From assembly GCA_964551295.1 (NCBI GenBank), contig CAZKDJ010000088.1, positions 1 to 15,592 of the forward strand: DNA of 15,592 nucleotides, read 5' to 3'. The first letter of the stretch is position 1. Each line of letters starts with the position of its first letter. Positions 9,901 to 13,276 of this stretch are shown in pieces. The notes beneath the pieces were generated by a model. That model did not search any database, was not told where the DNA came from, and was given only the letters and a program-made list of their open reading frames with translations. The DNA is from JAFGED01 sp964551295 (GTDB lineage Bacteria > Chloroflexota > Anaerolineae > B4-G1). Position numbers and translations under genes: made by a program.

Positions 9901-9965
9901 GCCAAAACAAGAACACAAGTCAGAACATGGTAAAATGCGCTGCCGAAAAGACCAGAAAAAAACAT
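1..9965 (-). CDS. Giant multidomain cell-surface protein (3' end outside window)
   Basis: Reading the minus strand from the ATG at 9965-9963, the frame stays open for 3321 codons plus two bases, so the C-terminus lies outside the window. An AGGAGG five bases before the ATG fixes the start. Domains in order: hydrophobic signal segment (about 10-30); DUF11-like beta domain (about 100-235); transglutaminase-like core (about 285-412); an uncharacterised alpha/beta region ending in WWEMDAATGE (829-838); membrane helices near 861-883 and 955-975; Ig-like/NEW3-type domains with recurrent 'TNTG/NVG...PAGW' motifs (about 1200-1900); FG-GAP propeller (about 1950-2310); more NEW3-type domains (about 2450-2990); and tandem-95/cadherin-like repeats of 91 residues from about 2994. 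It follows a six-helix membrane gene by 27 bases, so the two are probably cotranscribed. Likely an exported adhesin, stalk or matrix protein. Domain names come from motif recognition; the overall function is unknown. Confidence 0.9.
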   Translation of the reverse strand, partial: MFFSGLFGSAFYHVLTCVLVLAIASTSTIPLTRRLPASVSAYLGMMQQLGLLESVQPNSGGGYLAAPVSEYAFLPPIGPNGEPDGFLFEADPQILQDGGITEPPAIVDSLSVSRVQSAYASTDAFSDTLVITFTIRNRQSPAILPELPEGGTVTETLEAISTIDFSNDPNVVYNVILTDELLPASATFIEAFPSPDRAGNSLVWNLGAIPPAESVTATVKVKIPSTVSDFTELDVGATAWGTLGGTAISASAAPASLAPDGMGDWLMWTVDADYYDAYLVQKAAELGNDWQQMFAYVRSLKYESYKGSLRGTRGTLWSKAGNAMDQTSLLIAMLRGSGIPARYRHGTLSTARAQELILSMFSQSQGTIGHVPSDTEVADPVNSPELLEETMNHWWVEVYLPGLGWTDLDPSFADATPGQTFHDSLFTDGTDQIAEAPDALRHKVTIKVKIESYHPLNVGSSGLSHSYPLAKTFNAVELVGKPVTLGHYVKTDSQVGAVFYWVQHTYTPYFALGSMDAAIEGKSFQDMVSNFPFGTFLITGEWLLFDLHDVDGNVEHYEREIADRIGFDNRQAGGRIDVGANVGTDPLITEFDMFTALLMGSDTLPLPELLPMAFSSLLADTSYEKYMELPESPQTAEDEALMQEALSWSREQLIQYTGLTALSHASYSTFLRRSFSDILLTDAYQDSSNIIIGSHTLRVDGEEVEGIMALDLLRSKQRVVAAPGQAQLAEISLQFLCGAFDTFTESQVLKDMLGDDYHGSYSVADVMKVANDEGIPLVTLTSDTLSTLDELPLSDQAKARITMALSDGDTMVIVPERMVTLNGDETIGWWEMDAATGEMVGVMEDGLHQGLVKYALQVIRGFLWGFCIMFLLLVVFKILAHYIAWAFWKMFGDGTTSSWEEFKDGANAILSAAFAAGVLKGAGSIIKAINPDLIWWRLQPVLGRTLTPPAKQPGFMLGIFLGVAAAVWLFNKICDLRPGGPDDILDPPLPPEVFSPQIQALEISTGNRAHAAVEATGSGSLQVIDAALQAQYGVIADSQQTMWTSSAANVLAFTDLAAPSSQLYNSEGILVASGSIQASPIMSSSVAITQDPVQVAVAGQGVASFYAPAVSGLAVGDNWLSYSAQLDATQPYTLELRSAVVTVDDTDIYTGDFTLVTAGMTTVDGSGHTAAPEFAGETVVHITDAGLLVGPATVLEGSMPLDVANGFAVDGYTGTITVTEHSAVFDQIELSGDFAQGMALSLAPALSTISPMESSTFGALIDSNVSDTFTVTVEAPFGWKANVDVDGIITATPPLGIVPDDYTILVTARSVSDPALIVSAEHVVTVTAYQGLEVDVVPDPIFSVPWGETSSDQSSADTNNGQLQLLDAAFTVSITNTSTVSHTFHVEVMNLPPGWLILSGAEGQTETIITLPAGSAGLVGLYVSPTGDSLPAPLSEWPFDVVATAIGSPSLTDSDSDIFTMPEIAFNQVTAEPRSIYVAPDSPADFDLSVRNVGNVTGDFPVDVTVPSAWTVSSLQSPVTVSAGDIVSQTIGFTTFGSSIGDDEIIWIKSSAPGTAYTQTTNVFVAIRAQEVVCAYEAVMEAPDSDPGLQAALDDLLTQLDDWKDLGDLTQRDRAVDAINAVVAQLENYPGLAVTSQLADIAAQMSGHTDPVDLTADRSALGSLLCGELKPVLGVLSSYNPSMTTWPSVLATVPGRTVTATLRVVNQGDAPATAQFSLEGLPAGWSASPPAPVALVPGVVQQIPLVITPDALGTETFSVTLQLAESPELPVTRQVTVRAVSELVSITEVGLDPNFMNVGTGTTDVSIRVANSSGMRASATADVQLTDAGGAVRKSLSAPFVVAVGGGGPYGLGALDIDGLEQGVYTCTVRLLDPDGTLIPNAEGYAHLTIGQDFKVDYDYSPRVVAPGKADVEVTTVITTERTDVPITGTVPPPLTPVVKWTGQIPSDSYASWNQVIAIPAVGDVNGDTVPDVVYNSYKDTNWFTDGILRVVSGDDGSEIFKVTAHRTMPMGSPTIVDLDNDGAPEILIQRSGGGLYAFDNTGVLKYTSVPTFTEDPQFGFSPTIADLDEDGYPEIVIGRNVLDHTLSQLTVLGNGGQSGEGRAIVSVMADVDLDGDLEVIAGNTIYYGSGGIMAENTSIPDGFNAVGNFDTDPYPEIVVVAAGEIYLMDNQMNVIWGPMTIPGGGSGAINGNGGPPTVADFDNDGFPEIGVAALSLYMAFDTDGSVMWQNVTDDPSGVTGSSVFDFQGDGQSEVVYSDEYNLYVYNGENGDIVFQVQSPSATVVEAPVVADVNGDGHADIIMPANNVIHPGYTGIRVFEAQDNDWVSTRQLWHQHAYDVVSIDNDFRVVTDPIPNWLVYNNFRCQAPTASEPDSYLVDVRHELVPTGATLLTDTVSPVPVSMTEDEVYWRYDQQDRERFKVSQLTQVLDPSLEPGEARRISDGTIVAYTRDDNTTVVTLPPLYVEAPHIVGIAPYEITVAPGTSAVYTVTLTNAFETQQRFDLQVLGVPGSWVTLTPAITLTAGAEVELPLAIDVPAEAEVQDLQLLVRALPFGGGEDAAGAELHVGEGPDLTVTPALQFTTHGETVTYTLTLTNAAPYAEVYSFAADGLAGLPTTLPGDVSLAAGESVTRTMVVTAQAQKGTIPFTVQADGATGLSASDEAGLGLLTGPDVRAALVPITATCGRGTPAVYTVTVTNVGSMEDTYDLSADVPAGWSYSFRANGVEVDELTLTPHVFNAADLQLLVTPPADVVSSTYPVEVAAISQSDSDVTGTADGFARVVPQGVQVSIAPKSVTMDPTGSQTWDVTVTNTGEAPDTFDLVAGGIVSSTAQFDLNPVSLDAGASTVVELTASDLNFALPQTYPFAVTARSQADPRVFNWDTAEVTFSGFEAVDVGIIPVTQTITDTYEATYLVVITNTGNVSTEYVLGASSDPALGLALEVDEVYIPPHMAAGILLTAQASEGGTYEITLQADSVSSSATGSGVGTLIVVISNRPPEAVDDGVETDEDVPVIVDVLDNDTDLDGDVLAVDSVTQGAHGSVVNNGTDVTYAPDLDYNGADSFTYVVTDGVLTDTATVTVTVQPVNDAPAAADDNAVTNEDAGVVIDVLDNDEDVDGDSLYVDSVVQPANGTAVVTLDYEILYTPGANYHGVDSFSYVVSDGVLTDTAVVTVTVTPMPDPPEAEDDSATTLEDTAVTIDVLDNDSDVDGDTLSIDSVTQPANGTVVNNGTDVTYTPDLNYNGADSFSYVVTDGVLTDTAVVTVTVTPVPDAPEAEDDSATTLEDTAVTIDVLDNDSDVDGDTLSIDSVTQPANGTVVNNGTD
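3036..4118 (-). other. FG-GAP/VCBS-type beta-propeller, eight repeats
   Basis: Residues about 1950-2310 contain eight spaced D-x-[DN]-x-D-G-type motifs, each followed by a hydrophobic strand: GDVNGDTVPDVV, VDLDNDGAPEIL, ADLDEDGYPEIV, ADVDLDGDLEVI, GNFDTDPYPEIV, ADFDNDGFPEIG, FDFQGDGQSEVV and ADVNGDGHADII. This is the signature of integrin-like FG-GAP calcium-binding blades. The fifth and seventh motifs are degenerate, so those sites may not bind calcium. Such propellers usually mediate extracellular binding. Base composition here is less GC-rich than on either side. Confidence 0.85.
4968..5246 (-). other. Cys-flanked helical segment between beta domains
   Basis: Residues 1574-1666 interrupt the run of beta domains with a sequence rich in Leu, Ala, Asp and Gln (LQAALDDLLTQLDDWKDLG and similar), predicted helical by eye. 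It is bracketed by Cys1574 (VVCAYEA) and Cys1666 (LLCGELK), which could form a disulfide in an exported protein. The start of the high-GC part of the gene falls here. No family recognised. Confidence 0.45.
7041..7385 (-). other. Mid-protein pair of transmembrane helices
   Basis: Residues 861-883 (GFLWGFCIMFLLLVVFKILA) form a clear membrane helix, continued by an aromatic amphipathic stretch (HYIAWAFWKMF). Residues 955-975 (FMLGIFLGVAAAVWLF) form a second. The roughly 70-residue loop between them is weakly positive and contains a milder hydrophobic stretch (AILSAAFAAGVLKGAGSI). The simplest topology puts the transglutaminase-like half and the long Ig-like half both outside, with the loop in the cytoplasm. 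Confidence 0.7.
8730..9113 (-). other. Transglutaminase-like domain with the catalytic Cys replaced by Ala
   Basis: Residues about 285-412 carry the hallmarks of the transglutaminase core fold. 'GNAMDQTSLLIAMLRGSGIPARYRHG' aligns with the family pattern G-x-C-x-D-x-A-x-L-L-x-A-L-L-R-x-x-G-I-P-A-R-Y. 'NHWWVEVYLPGLGWTDLDPSF' supplies the histidine (His393) and aspartate (Asp409) of the Cys-His-Asp triad. The position expected to hold the cysteine is Ala323. The domain is therefore probably non-catalytic or uses another chemistry. Similar cysteine-less versions are, as I recall, found in other giant Ig-repeat or RHS proteins; that needs an alignment to confirm. Confidence 0.75.
9870..9965 (-). 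other. N-terminal signal or anchor segment of the giant protein
   Basis: Residues 1-32 include a hydrophobic run (HVLTCVLVLAIASTSTIPL) followed by two arginines. The segment before the core has no lysine or arginine, which is unusual for a signal peptide, so cleavage is uncertain. It could instead stay as an anchor. Cys17 does not sit in a good lipobox. Confidence 0.55.
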
Positions 9966-9970
9966 TGCTG

Positions 9971-9976
9971 CCTCCT
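9971..9976 (-). promoter_or_regulatory. Ribosome binding site of the giant gene
   Basis: The minus strand reads AGGAGG, then CAGCA, then ATG: a full consensus site at five-base spacing inside the 27-base gap after the upstream gene. It decides the start at 9965. Confidence 0.85.
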
Positions 9977-9992
9977 ATATTTACTGACCCCT

Positions 9993-10685
9993 TTATTCTC
10001 TCTTTCGCGTTACCCAACGTAGGCCAAGGCCCGCTGATGCTCCACCAAGCAAAACGGCTGTTGCCAACTCAATTACTATCAAGAAGAAGCCCATCCCACT
10101 TCCATATTCACCATTGTCACCAGCACTGATCGAGGGCATGTTCACAATAAGGGCAATCACTACTGGAGTGACGTTGATCGATACACCAGTCCTCCGAGAA
10201 ATTCCCTCATACACTCCATAGGCTAGACCAAAAGCAATGCACAAAAACAAGAAACCAACCCACTGTCCAACAAAACCCTGCAGAAACCATCCCTGAATAA
10301 ACCTGGGAATAACATACGCCGGAACAAATAGAGAAACAAACGCCACGCCTTCATCTGCTGCGCCAGCAAAGGCCTTTGCCATACCAAAGGCCATTATGAC
10401 GCCTGTAACCGCCACGGCTATAAACAAGGATAGCCTTGTTGCGTTGCCCACAGACCCACTCACAATAATCAGAGGGACAAGAAAAAGGGTCACGACAAAA
10501 GTCGCGCCAAACACGGATTGAGCAAACACCCCCCACGCTCTGCGACGGTCATTAAGTTTTAGCTGCACGTTTTGCCAATACCACTCCTGGTCCACCCATG
10601 CACTCCATACAATGCGCAACCACTGGCCTGGCCACCACCAGCAAGCGAGGGAATCATCTTTGTGCTTATCGCTCACTTCATCCAT
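9993..10685 (-). CDS. Six-helix integral membrane protein, partner of the giant gene
   Basis: A 230-residue protein of no family I recognise. The first 51 residues are hydrophilic and very rich in tryptophan (Trp16-18, 22, 27, 30, 35, 37, 51), probably cytoplasmic or lying on the membrane surface. About six hydrophobic segments follow: 58-78, 84-105, 114-134, 138-158, 170-186 and 197-221. The protein ends in a basic tail (RWVTRKRE). I chose the ATG at 10685 because AAGGAAG lies five bases upstream. An in-frame GTG two codons earlier (10691) abuts that site with no spacing. The giant gene starts 27 bases downstream, so the two form an operon. The protein may help export, anchor or assemble the giant product; that is inference from position only. 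Confidence 0.85.
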   Translation of the reverse strand: MDEVSDKHKDDSLACWWWPGQWLRIVWSAWVDQEWYWQNVQLKLNDRRRAWGVFAQSVFGATFVVTLFLVPLIIVSGSVGNATRLSLFIAVAVTGVIMAFGMAKAFAGAADEGVAFVSLFVPAYVIPRFIQGWFLQGFVGQWVGFLFLCIAFGLAYGVYEGISRRTGVSINVTPVVIALIVNMPSISAGDNGEYGSGMGFFLIVIELATAVLLGGASAGLGLRWVTRKRE

Positions 10686-10690
10686 AGACA

Positions 10691-10697
10691 CTTCCTT
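10691..10697 (-). promoter_or_regulatory. Ribosome binding site of the membrane protein gene
   Basis: AAGGAAG on the minus strand, five bases before ATG 10685. It supports this start over the GTG at 10691, which overlaps the site. Confidence 0.65.
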
Positions 10698-10785
10698 ATT
10701 TTACCCTATACACACGCAACGAGAAGCAAAAACCCCTCGCACATTTGAAGAAAAATCAAAAATCCCCAACATCGGAGAAGCCACA

Positions 10786-10917
10786 TCAAACAAAAACCCG
10801 ACCGGCAGCAGGAATACCGAAATCCCTCGCCCCGGTCGGGTAAGTTTCGCACAAGGATTGAGCAGCCGTGCGGCTCCACACTTGTTCAGGTTGTGTAGTT
10901 GGGATGGTCGCCCTCAT
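10786..10917 (-). CDS. Possible 43-residue small protein or leader peptide
   Basis: ATG at 10917-10915 is preceded by AAGGAG nine bases upstream and, about 40 bases further up, by a TTGACA/TAGAAT promoter. The frame runs 43 codons (MRATIPTTQPEQ...AAGRVFV) to a TGA at 10786. The last codons form the terminator stem and T-tract, so a ribosome translating to the end would disrupt the hairpin. There is no signal peptide, membrane segment or recognisable family. It could be a small gene with its own promoter and terminator, a leader peptide controlling readthrough into the membrane protein gene, or a chance frame over a small RNA. Confidence 0.35.
   Translation of the reverse strand: MRATIPTTQPEQVWSRTAAQSLCETYPTGARDFGIPAAGRVFV
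10791..10840 (-). terminator. Intrinsic terminator or attenuator upstream of the membrane protein gene
   Basis: On the minus strand CCCGACCGG (10840-10832) pairs perfectly with CCGGTCGGG (10805-10797). An inner stem, AGGGAT with ATTCCT around TTCGGT, extends the hairpin across a small internal loop. TTTTTGTTT follows directly. This is a strong Rho-independent terminator. It stands about 110 bases before the membrane protein gene and not after any recognised gene, so it either ends a short upstream transcript or acts as an attenuator for the downstream operon. Confidence 0.8.
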
Positions 10918-10954
10918 CCGCGGCCTCTCCTTGTCGCTATACCAAACGCAATAG

Positions 10955-10969
10955 TGTGTATTCTACACA
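10955..10969. promoter_or_regulatory. 15-bp palindrome covering the P2 -10 box
   Basis: TGTGTATTCTACACA on the plus strand: perfect six-base arms (TGTGTA/TACACA) around TTC. It sits exactly over the -10 hexamer, where a bound dimeric repressor would block RNA polymerase. The regulator is not identifiable from the window. Confidence 0.5.
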
Positions 10970-10987
10970 TTCCAGACATCTTGTCAA
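10960..10987 (-). promoter_or_regulatory. Sigma-70-type promoter (P2) in the intergenic block
   Basis: Minus strand TTGACA (10987-10982, perfect -35), a 16-base spacer, and TAGAAT (10965-10960, five of six to the -10 consensus). Transcription would begin near 10953 and read through the 43-codon frame into the terminator. Confidence 0.65.
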
Positions 10988-11016
10988 GTTCACACTCCGA
11001 CATCCTGCCGCAACTT

Positions 11017-11054
11017 CCCAGGCGCTTCTTGCTCATGTGTAGCAGCGACCTGGG
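11017..11054 (-). other. Stable hairpin in the putative long leader
   Basis: CCCAGG-T-CGC on the minus strand pairs with GCG-CCTGGG (nine pairs with one bulged T), and inside it TGCT pairs with AGCA around ACACATG. It has no T-tract, so it is not a terminator. Transcripts from P1 would carry it about 40-75 bases after the start. I match it to no known riboswitch class. Confidence 0.4.
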
Positions 11055-11099
11055 GAAACAAACGTCTGCGCCCGGGTTTATAGTTTTCAAACCTTGACC

Positions 11100-11129
11100 A
11101 CTATACCACAAATCACATCCGCCTGTCTA
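11100..11129 (-). promoter_or_regulatory. Sigma-70-type promoter (P1) abutting the palindrome array
   Basis: Minus strand TAGACA (11129-11124, five of six to TTGACA), an 18-base spacer, and TATAGT (11105-11100, five of six to TATAAT). The TAG of the -35 box belongs to the last CTAG of the nearest palindrome. A start near 11093 would give a leader of about 400 bases before the membrane protein gene. Confidence 0.5.
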
Positions 11130-11190
11130 GGGACATGCGTCCCTAGTTTTCGGGACACACGTCCCAAATCCTTGGGACGATCGTCCCAAG
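11127..11190. repeat. Array of three GGGAC-N4-GTCCC inverted repeats, 22-bp spacing
   Basis: Three inverted repeats share the core GGGAC-N4-GTCCC: CTAGGGACATGCGTCCCTAG (11127-11146, eight-base arms), GGGACACACGTCCC (11152-11165) and CTTGGGACGATCGTCCCAAG (11171-11190, a perfect 20-bp palindrome). Their centres lie at 11136.5, 11158.5 and 11180.5, exactly 22 bp apart, so all three face nearly the same side of the helix. The array lies directly upstream of the P1 -35 box, which fits a multi-site operator for a dimeric regulator. Hairpins ending the upstream hydrolase transcript are an alternative, but no T-tract follows them on the minus strand. Confidence 0.75.
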
Positions 11191-11244
11191 ATTTGACATA
11201 AGCAAGGTGGTCAGTACCCATCCAACGCTCAACACCTCACCACA

Positions 11245-12156
11245 CTAATCGTCTCGAAGCAGCGCTTGATCAAGAAACCCGATAACGCACTGCTCGTATT
11301 CCTCGGGGTAATCGAACAGAGCGTCAGTCTGGTGACCGGCCTCTTCTCTAGGCCACAGGGTTTTCGGCTCACTGGCTGCGTAAAAACAAGCTTGGTTCAA
11401 GGCCGCATCGCCTTTTGCTGCAATCAAGAATATGGGTGTGTGAGAGATTTGTGAACACGCTTGACTCAGTGGCGTAGGATTTGGGATACCAAAAGTCACC
11501 TCACCATATTTGTACATCAGCCATATCGTGGGCATCCAAATATAATCCACTGGCTCGGCAGTAACACGCCAATCCCCGAATGTGGGCCATCTGGCGCCTT
11601 CTGCCACAACAGCGGCGATCTCATCTGTCGTTGCAGCAACCTGAAGCACAGCTCCCGCCCCCGCCGAGAGGCCGAGGGCCCCTACGCGCTCTGGGTCCAC
11701 CTCTGGCCTCTTCTGCAAGTACTCCAGTGCCGCAATAACATCTAGATGATCCTCCCATCCCCAGGTGTAGACATCGCCTTCGCTTTCACCCTGTGCTCGC
11801 GTGTCGTAGAGCAATACCCCATACCCGTGCTCAGCGAGAAGGGCAGCATGGTATATAGTCCCGGTGCGATTGCCATTAAAAGCGTGAGCAAGGATGACGG
11901 CGGCACCATTGGTAGAAGGTATGTACCATCCATGCAGTGTCAAGCCATCCTCCGTAGACAGGGTCACATCCTTGTAGTCCAAGCCTAAATCCGCGGGCGA
12001 AACCGATCCGATTGGGAAGCGAAAAGGATGCGTTTTATAGTTCGTTTGCAAGAGAGGCAAGCCAAAATACAAGACAATGGACAGCGTCGAAACTCCAAAC
12101 ACGATCAAGTTACGATAATAACGCCAGCCGCGCTTTTTTGAAAACAACTGTGGCAT
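11245..12156 (-). CDS. Membrane-anchored alpha/beta hydrolase (second copy)
   Basis: A 303-residue protein with one N-terminal membrane helix (about 18-38, LIVFGVSTLSIVLYFGLPLL) followed by a complete alpha/beta hydrolase domain, presumably outside the membrane. Visible catalytic features are the oxyanion region HAFNGNRTG (91-99), nucleophile elbow GLSAG with Ser164, acid Asp250 (AAKGD) and His275 (EEAGHQTD). It resembles FrsA/COG1073-type serine hydrolases; the substrate is unknown. The start is secure: AAGGAGGG lies seven bases before ATG 12156. It is a paralog of the hydrolase encoded just upstream, with long shared blocks such as GSVSPADLGL and VDPxRxGxLGLSxGA, so the pair arose by tandem duplication. 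It may act on a product of the exporter encoded upstream; that is inference. Confidence 0.9.
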   Translation of the reverse strand: MPQLFSKKRGWRYYRNLIVFGVSTLSIVLYFGLPLLQTNYKTHPFRFPIGSVSPADLGLDYKDVTLSTEDGLTLHGWYIPSTNGAAVILAHAFNGNRTGTIYHAALLAEHGYGVLLYDTRAQGESEGDVYTWGWEDHLDVIAALEYLQKRPEVDPERVGALGLSAGAGAVLQVAATTDEIAAVVAEGARWPTFGDWRVTAEPVDYIWMPTIWLMYKYGEVTFGIPNPTPLSQACSQISHTPIFLIAAKGDAALNQACFYAASEPKTLWPREEAGHQTDALFDYPEEYEQCVIGFLDQALLRDD

Positions 12157-12315
12157 CGCAAGCCCTCCTTACGTTTGACGTGGTTCATTTACTCAAAAAG
12201 TTCAACTTGCACACATGGCCGATAGAATCCCCTCTTGGGAATGAAGCTGATTTTCCGCAGCGATGTCGATCCTAGCGCCGATGTCTGGACAATCCCTCAT
12301 ATTCACTCCCGATAT
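12157..12315. other. 159-bp gap between the hydrolase paralogs
   Basis: Apart from the ribosome site I find no clear promoter pair, terminator hairpin or small gene. The second hydrolase may be cotranscribed with the first or use a promoter too weak to recognise. Confidence 0.5.
12164..12169 (-). promoter_or_regulatory. Ribosome binding site of the second hydrolase gene
   Basis: AGGAGG within AAGGAGGG, seven bases before ATG 12156. It confirms that start. Confidence 0.8.
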
Positions 12316-13239
12316 CTACTCACTCTCCAACAAGGCCTGGTCGAAAAAGGTGATCACTCTTTCTTCATACTCGTGGGGGTGGGCAAACAGGGCATCAATA
12401 TGACCAGCCTCGGATCTTTCCCACAAAGCTTTAGGCTCGTTCGCCGCAGCATAGTAAACCCGATTAAGCTCGTTGTCCCCACCAGCAGAAATCAGGAGCA
12501 ATGGAGTGGGGGAGATTTGAGGGGTCAACTCTGTCAGAGGTGGGGAACTGGGCACACCAGAGATCAACTCGGCCGTTTTAAAGTATACCCAGCATCCAGG
12601 CGCGTTAATCAAACCCGGTGGATCAGGCGCAATGGACCACTCTTCCAGCGTGCGCCCCCCACTTCCTTCCGCTACGACGGCTTTGATCCGGCTAGTGTCG
12701 GCCGCAGCCTGTAAAGCCACCTCGGCGCCAATGGAAAGACCCAATACGCCAATACGCTGAGGGTCTACGTCGGATCGGTCTTGCAGGTATGCCAATGCCG
12801 CGAATACATCCTCATCTGCATCCCATCCGAAGGGGAAAATATCTCCTTCACTATGACCATGTGCACGCAGATCAAAAAACAACACCCCATATCCATGTTG
12901 CGCAAGCAAGCCCGCATGATAGATTACGCCTGTCCGATTGCCATTGTATGCGTGGATGGCGATGACAGCCGCGCCGTTTTGAGAAGGGACGTACCAGCCG
13001 TACAATTTCAAACCATCACTTGTGACAAGCGTTACATCCTCATACTCCAAGCCCAGATCCGCCGGAGAGACAGACCCAACAGAAAACCGCGTCGGATGCA
13101 TTGTTCGGTTAGCCACGTAGACTGGAATGACCACATAGAATGCGAACAAAAGCGCCAAGACCGTTACTAGCAACAGGTTGCGAAAGTAGCGCCACTCCCG
13201 TTTCCCCGACGATATAAGTTTCAGCTGCCTCCTCCTCAC
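12316..13239 (-). CDS. Membrane-anchored alpha/beta hydrolase (first copy)
   Basis: From GTG 13239 the protein has 307 residues, close to the 303 of its paralog. A membrane helix (about 21-43, NLLLVTVLALLFAFYVVIPV) precedes an alpha/beta hydrolase domain with HAYNGNRTG (96-104), nucleophile elbow GLSIG with Ser169, acid Asp255 (SAGGD) and His280 (SEAGHIDA). The triad is intact, so it should be an active serine hydrolase of unknown substrate, probably facing outside. The start is uncertain. The frame is open back to 13329, which would overlap the exporter gene, while the strongest ribosome site (AGGAGGAGG, 13228-13236) lies just after the GTG and points to a CTG at 13224. It begins 37 bases after the exporter stop, which suggests cotranscription. 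Confidence 0.88.
   Translation of the reverse strand: MRRRQLKLISSGKREWRYFRNLLLVTVLALLFAFYVVIPVYVANRTMHPTRFSVGSVSPADLGLEYEDVTLVTSDGLKLYGWYVPSQNGAAVIAIHAYNGNRTGVIYHAGLLAQHGYGVLFFDLRAHGHSEGDIFPFGWDADEDVFAALAYLQDRSDVDPQRIGVLGLSIGAEVALQAAADTSRIKAVVAEGSGGRTLEEWSIAPDPPGLINAPGCWVYFKTAELISGVPSSPPLTELTPQISPTPLLLISAGGDNELNRVYYAAANEPKALWERSEAGHIDALFAHPHEYEERVITFFDQALLESE
13228..13236 (-). promoter_or_regulatory. AGGAGGAGG inside the 5' end of the first hydrolase frame
   Basis: A perfect, extended ribosome-site sequence with no ATG, GTG or TTG at proper spacing downstream in frame. CTG at 13224-13222 lies six bases from the upstream AGGAGG. This leaves the true start open. Confidence 0.4.
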
Positions 13240-13276
13240 CTTCAGTTCGTAGAGCAACGCGTCGACCAAATCTACG

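Larger units (their letters stand above)
10686..11244. other. 559-bp regulatory intergenic region
   Basis: This gap between the second hydrolase gene and the membrane protein gene contains the palindrome array, P1, the leader hairpin, P2 with its palindrome, the 43-codon frame and the terminator, listed separately. Between 11191 and 11244 I see nothing definite; no T-rich terminator follows the hydrolase stop. Between 10692 and 10785 there are several T-runs but no convincing promoter. Confidence 0.7.

Noticed and set aside
9757..10017. Minus-strand 86-codon frame spanning the start of the giant gene
   Set aside because: It is out of frame with both the membrane protein and the giant protein, has no ribosome site, and overlaps two well-supported starts and stops.
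10914..11111. 65-codon minus-strand frame beginning with TTG inside the P1 region
   Set aside because: Its start lies within the putative P1 promoter and has no ribosome site. Only its last 40 codons, from an internal ATG, are mentioned as a possible coupled frame.
11080..11125. tRNA-like words (GGTATAGTGGTCAAGG) on the minus strand
   Set aside because: No T-arm, anticodon arm or acceptor stem can be formed around them; the TATAGT is better read as a -10 box.
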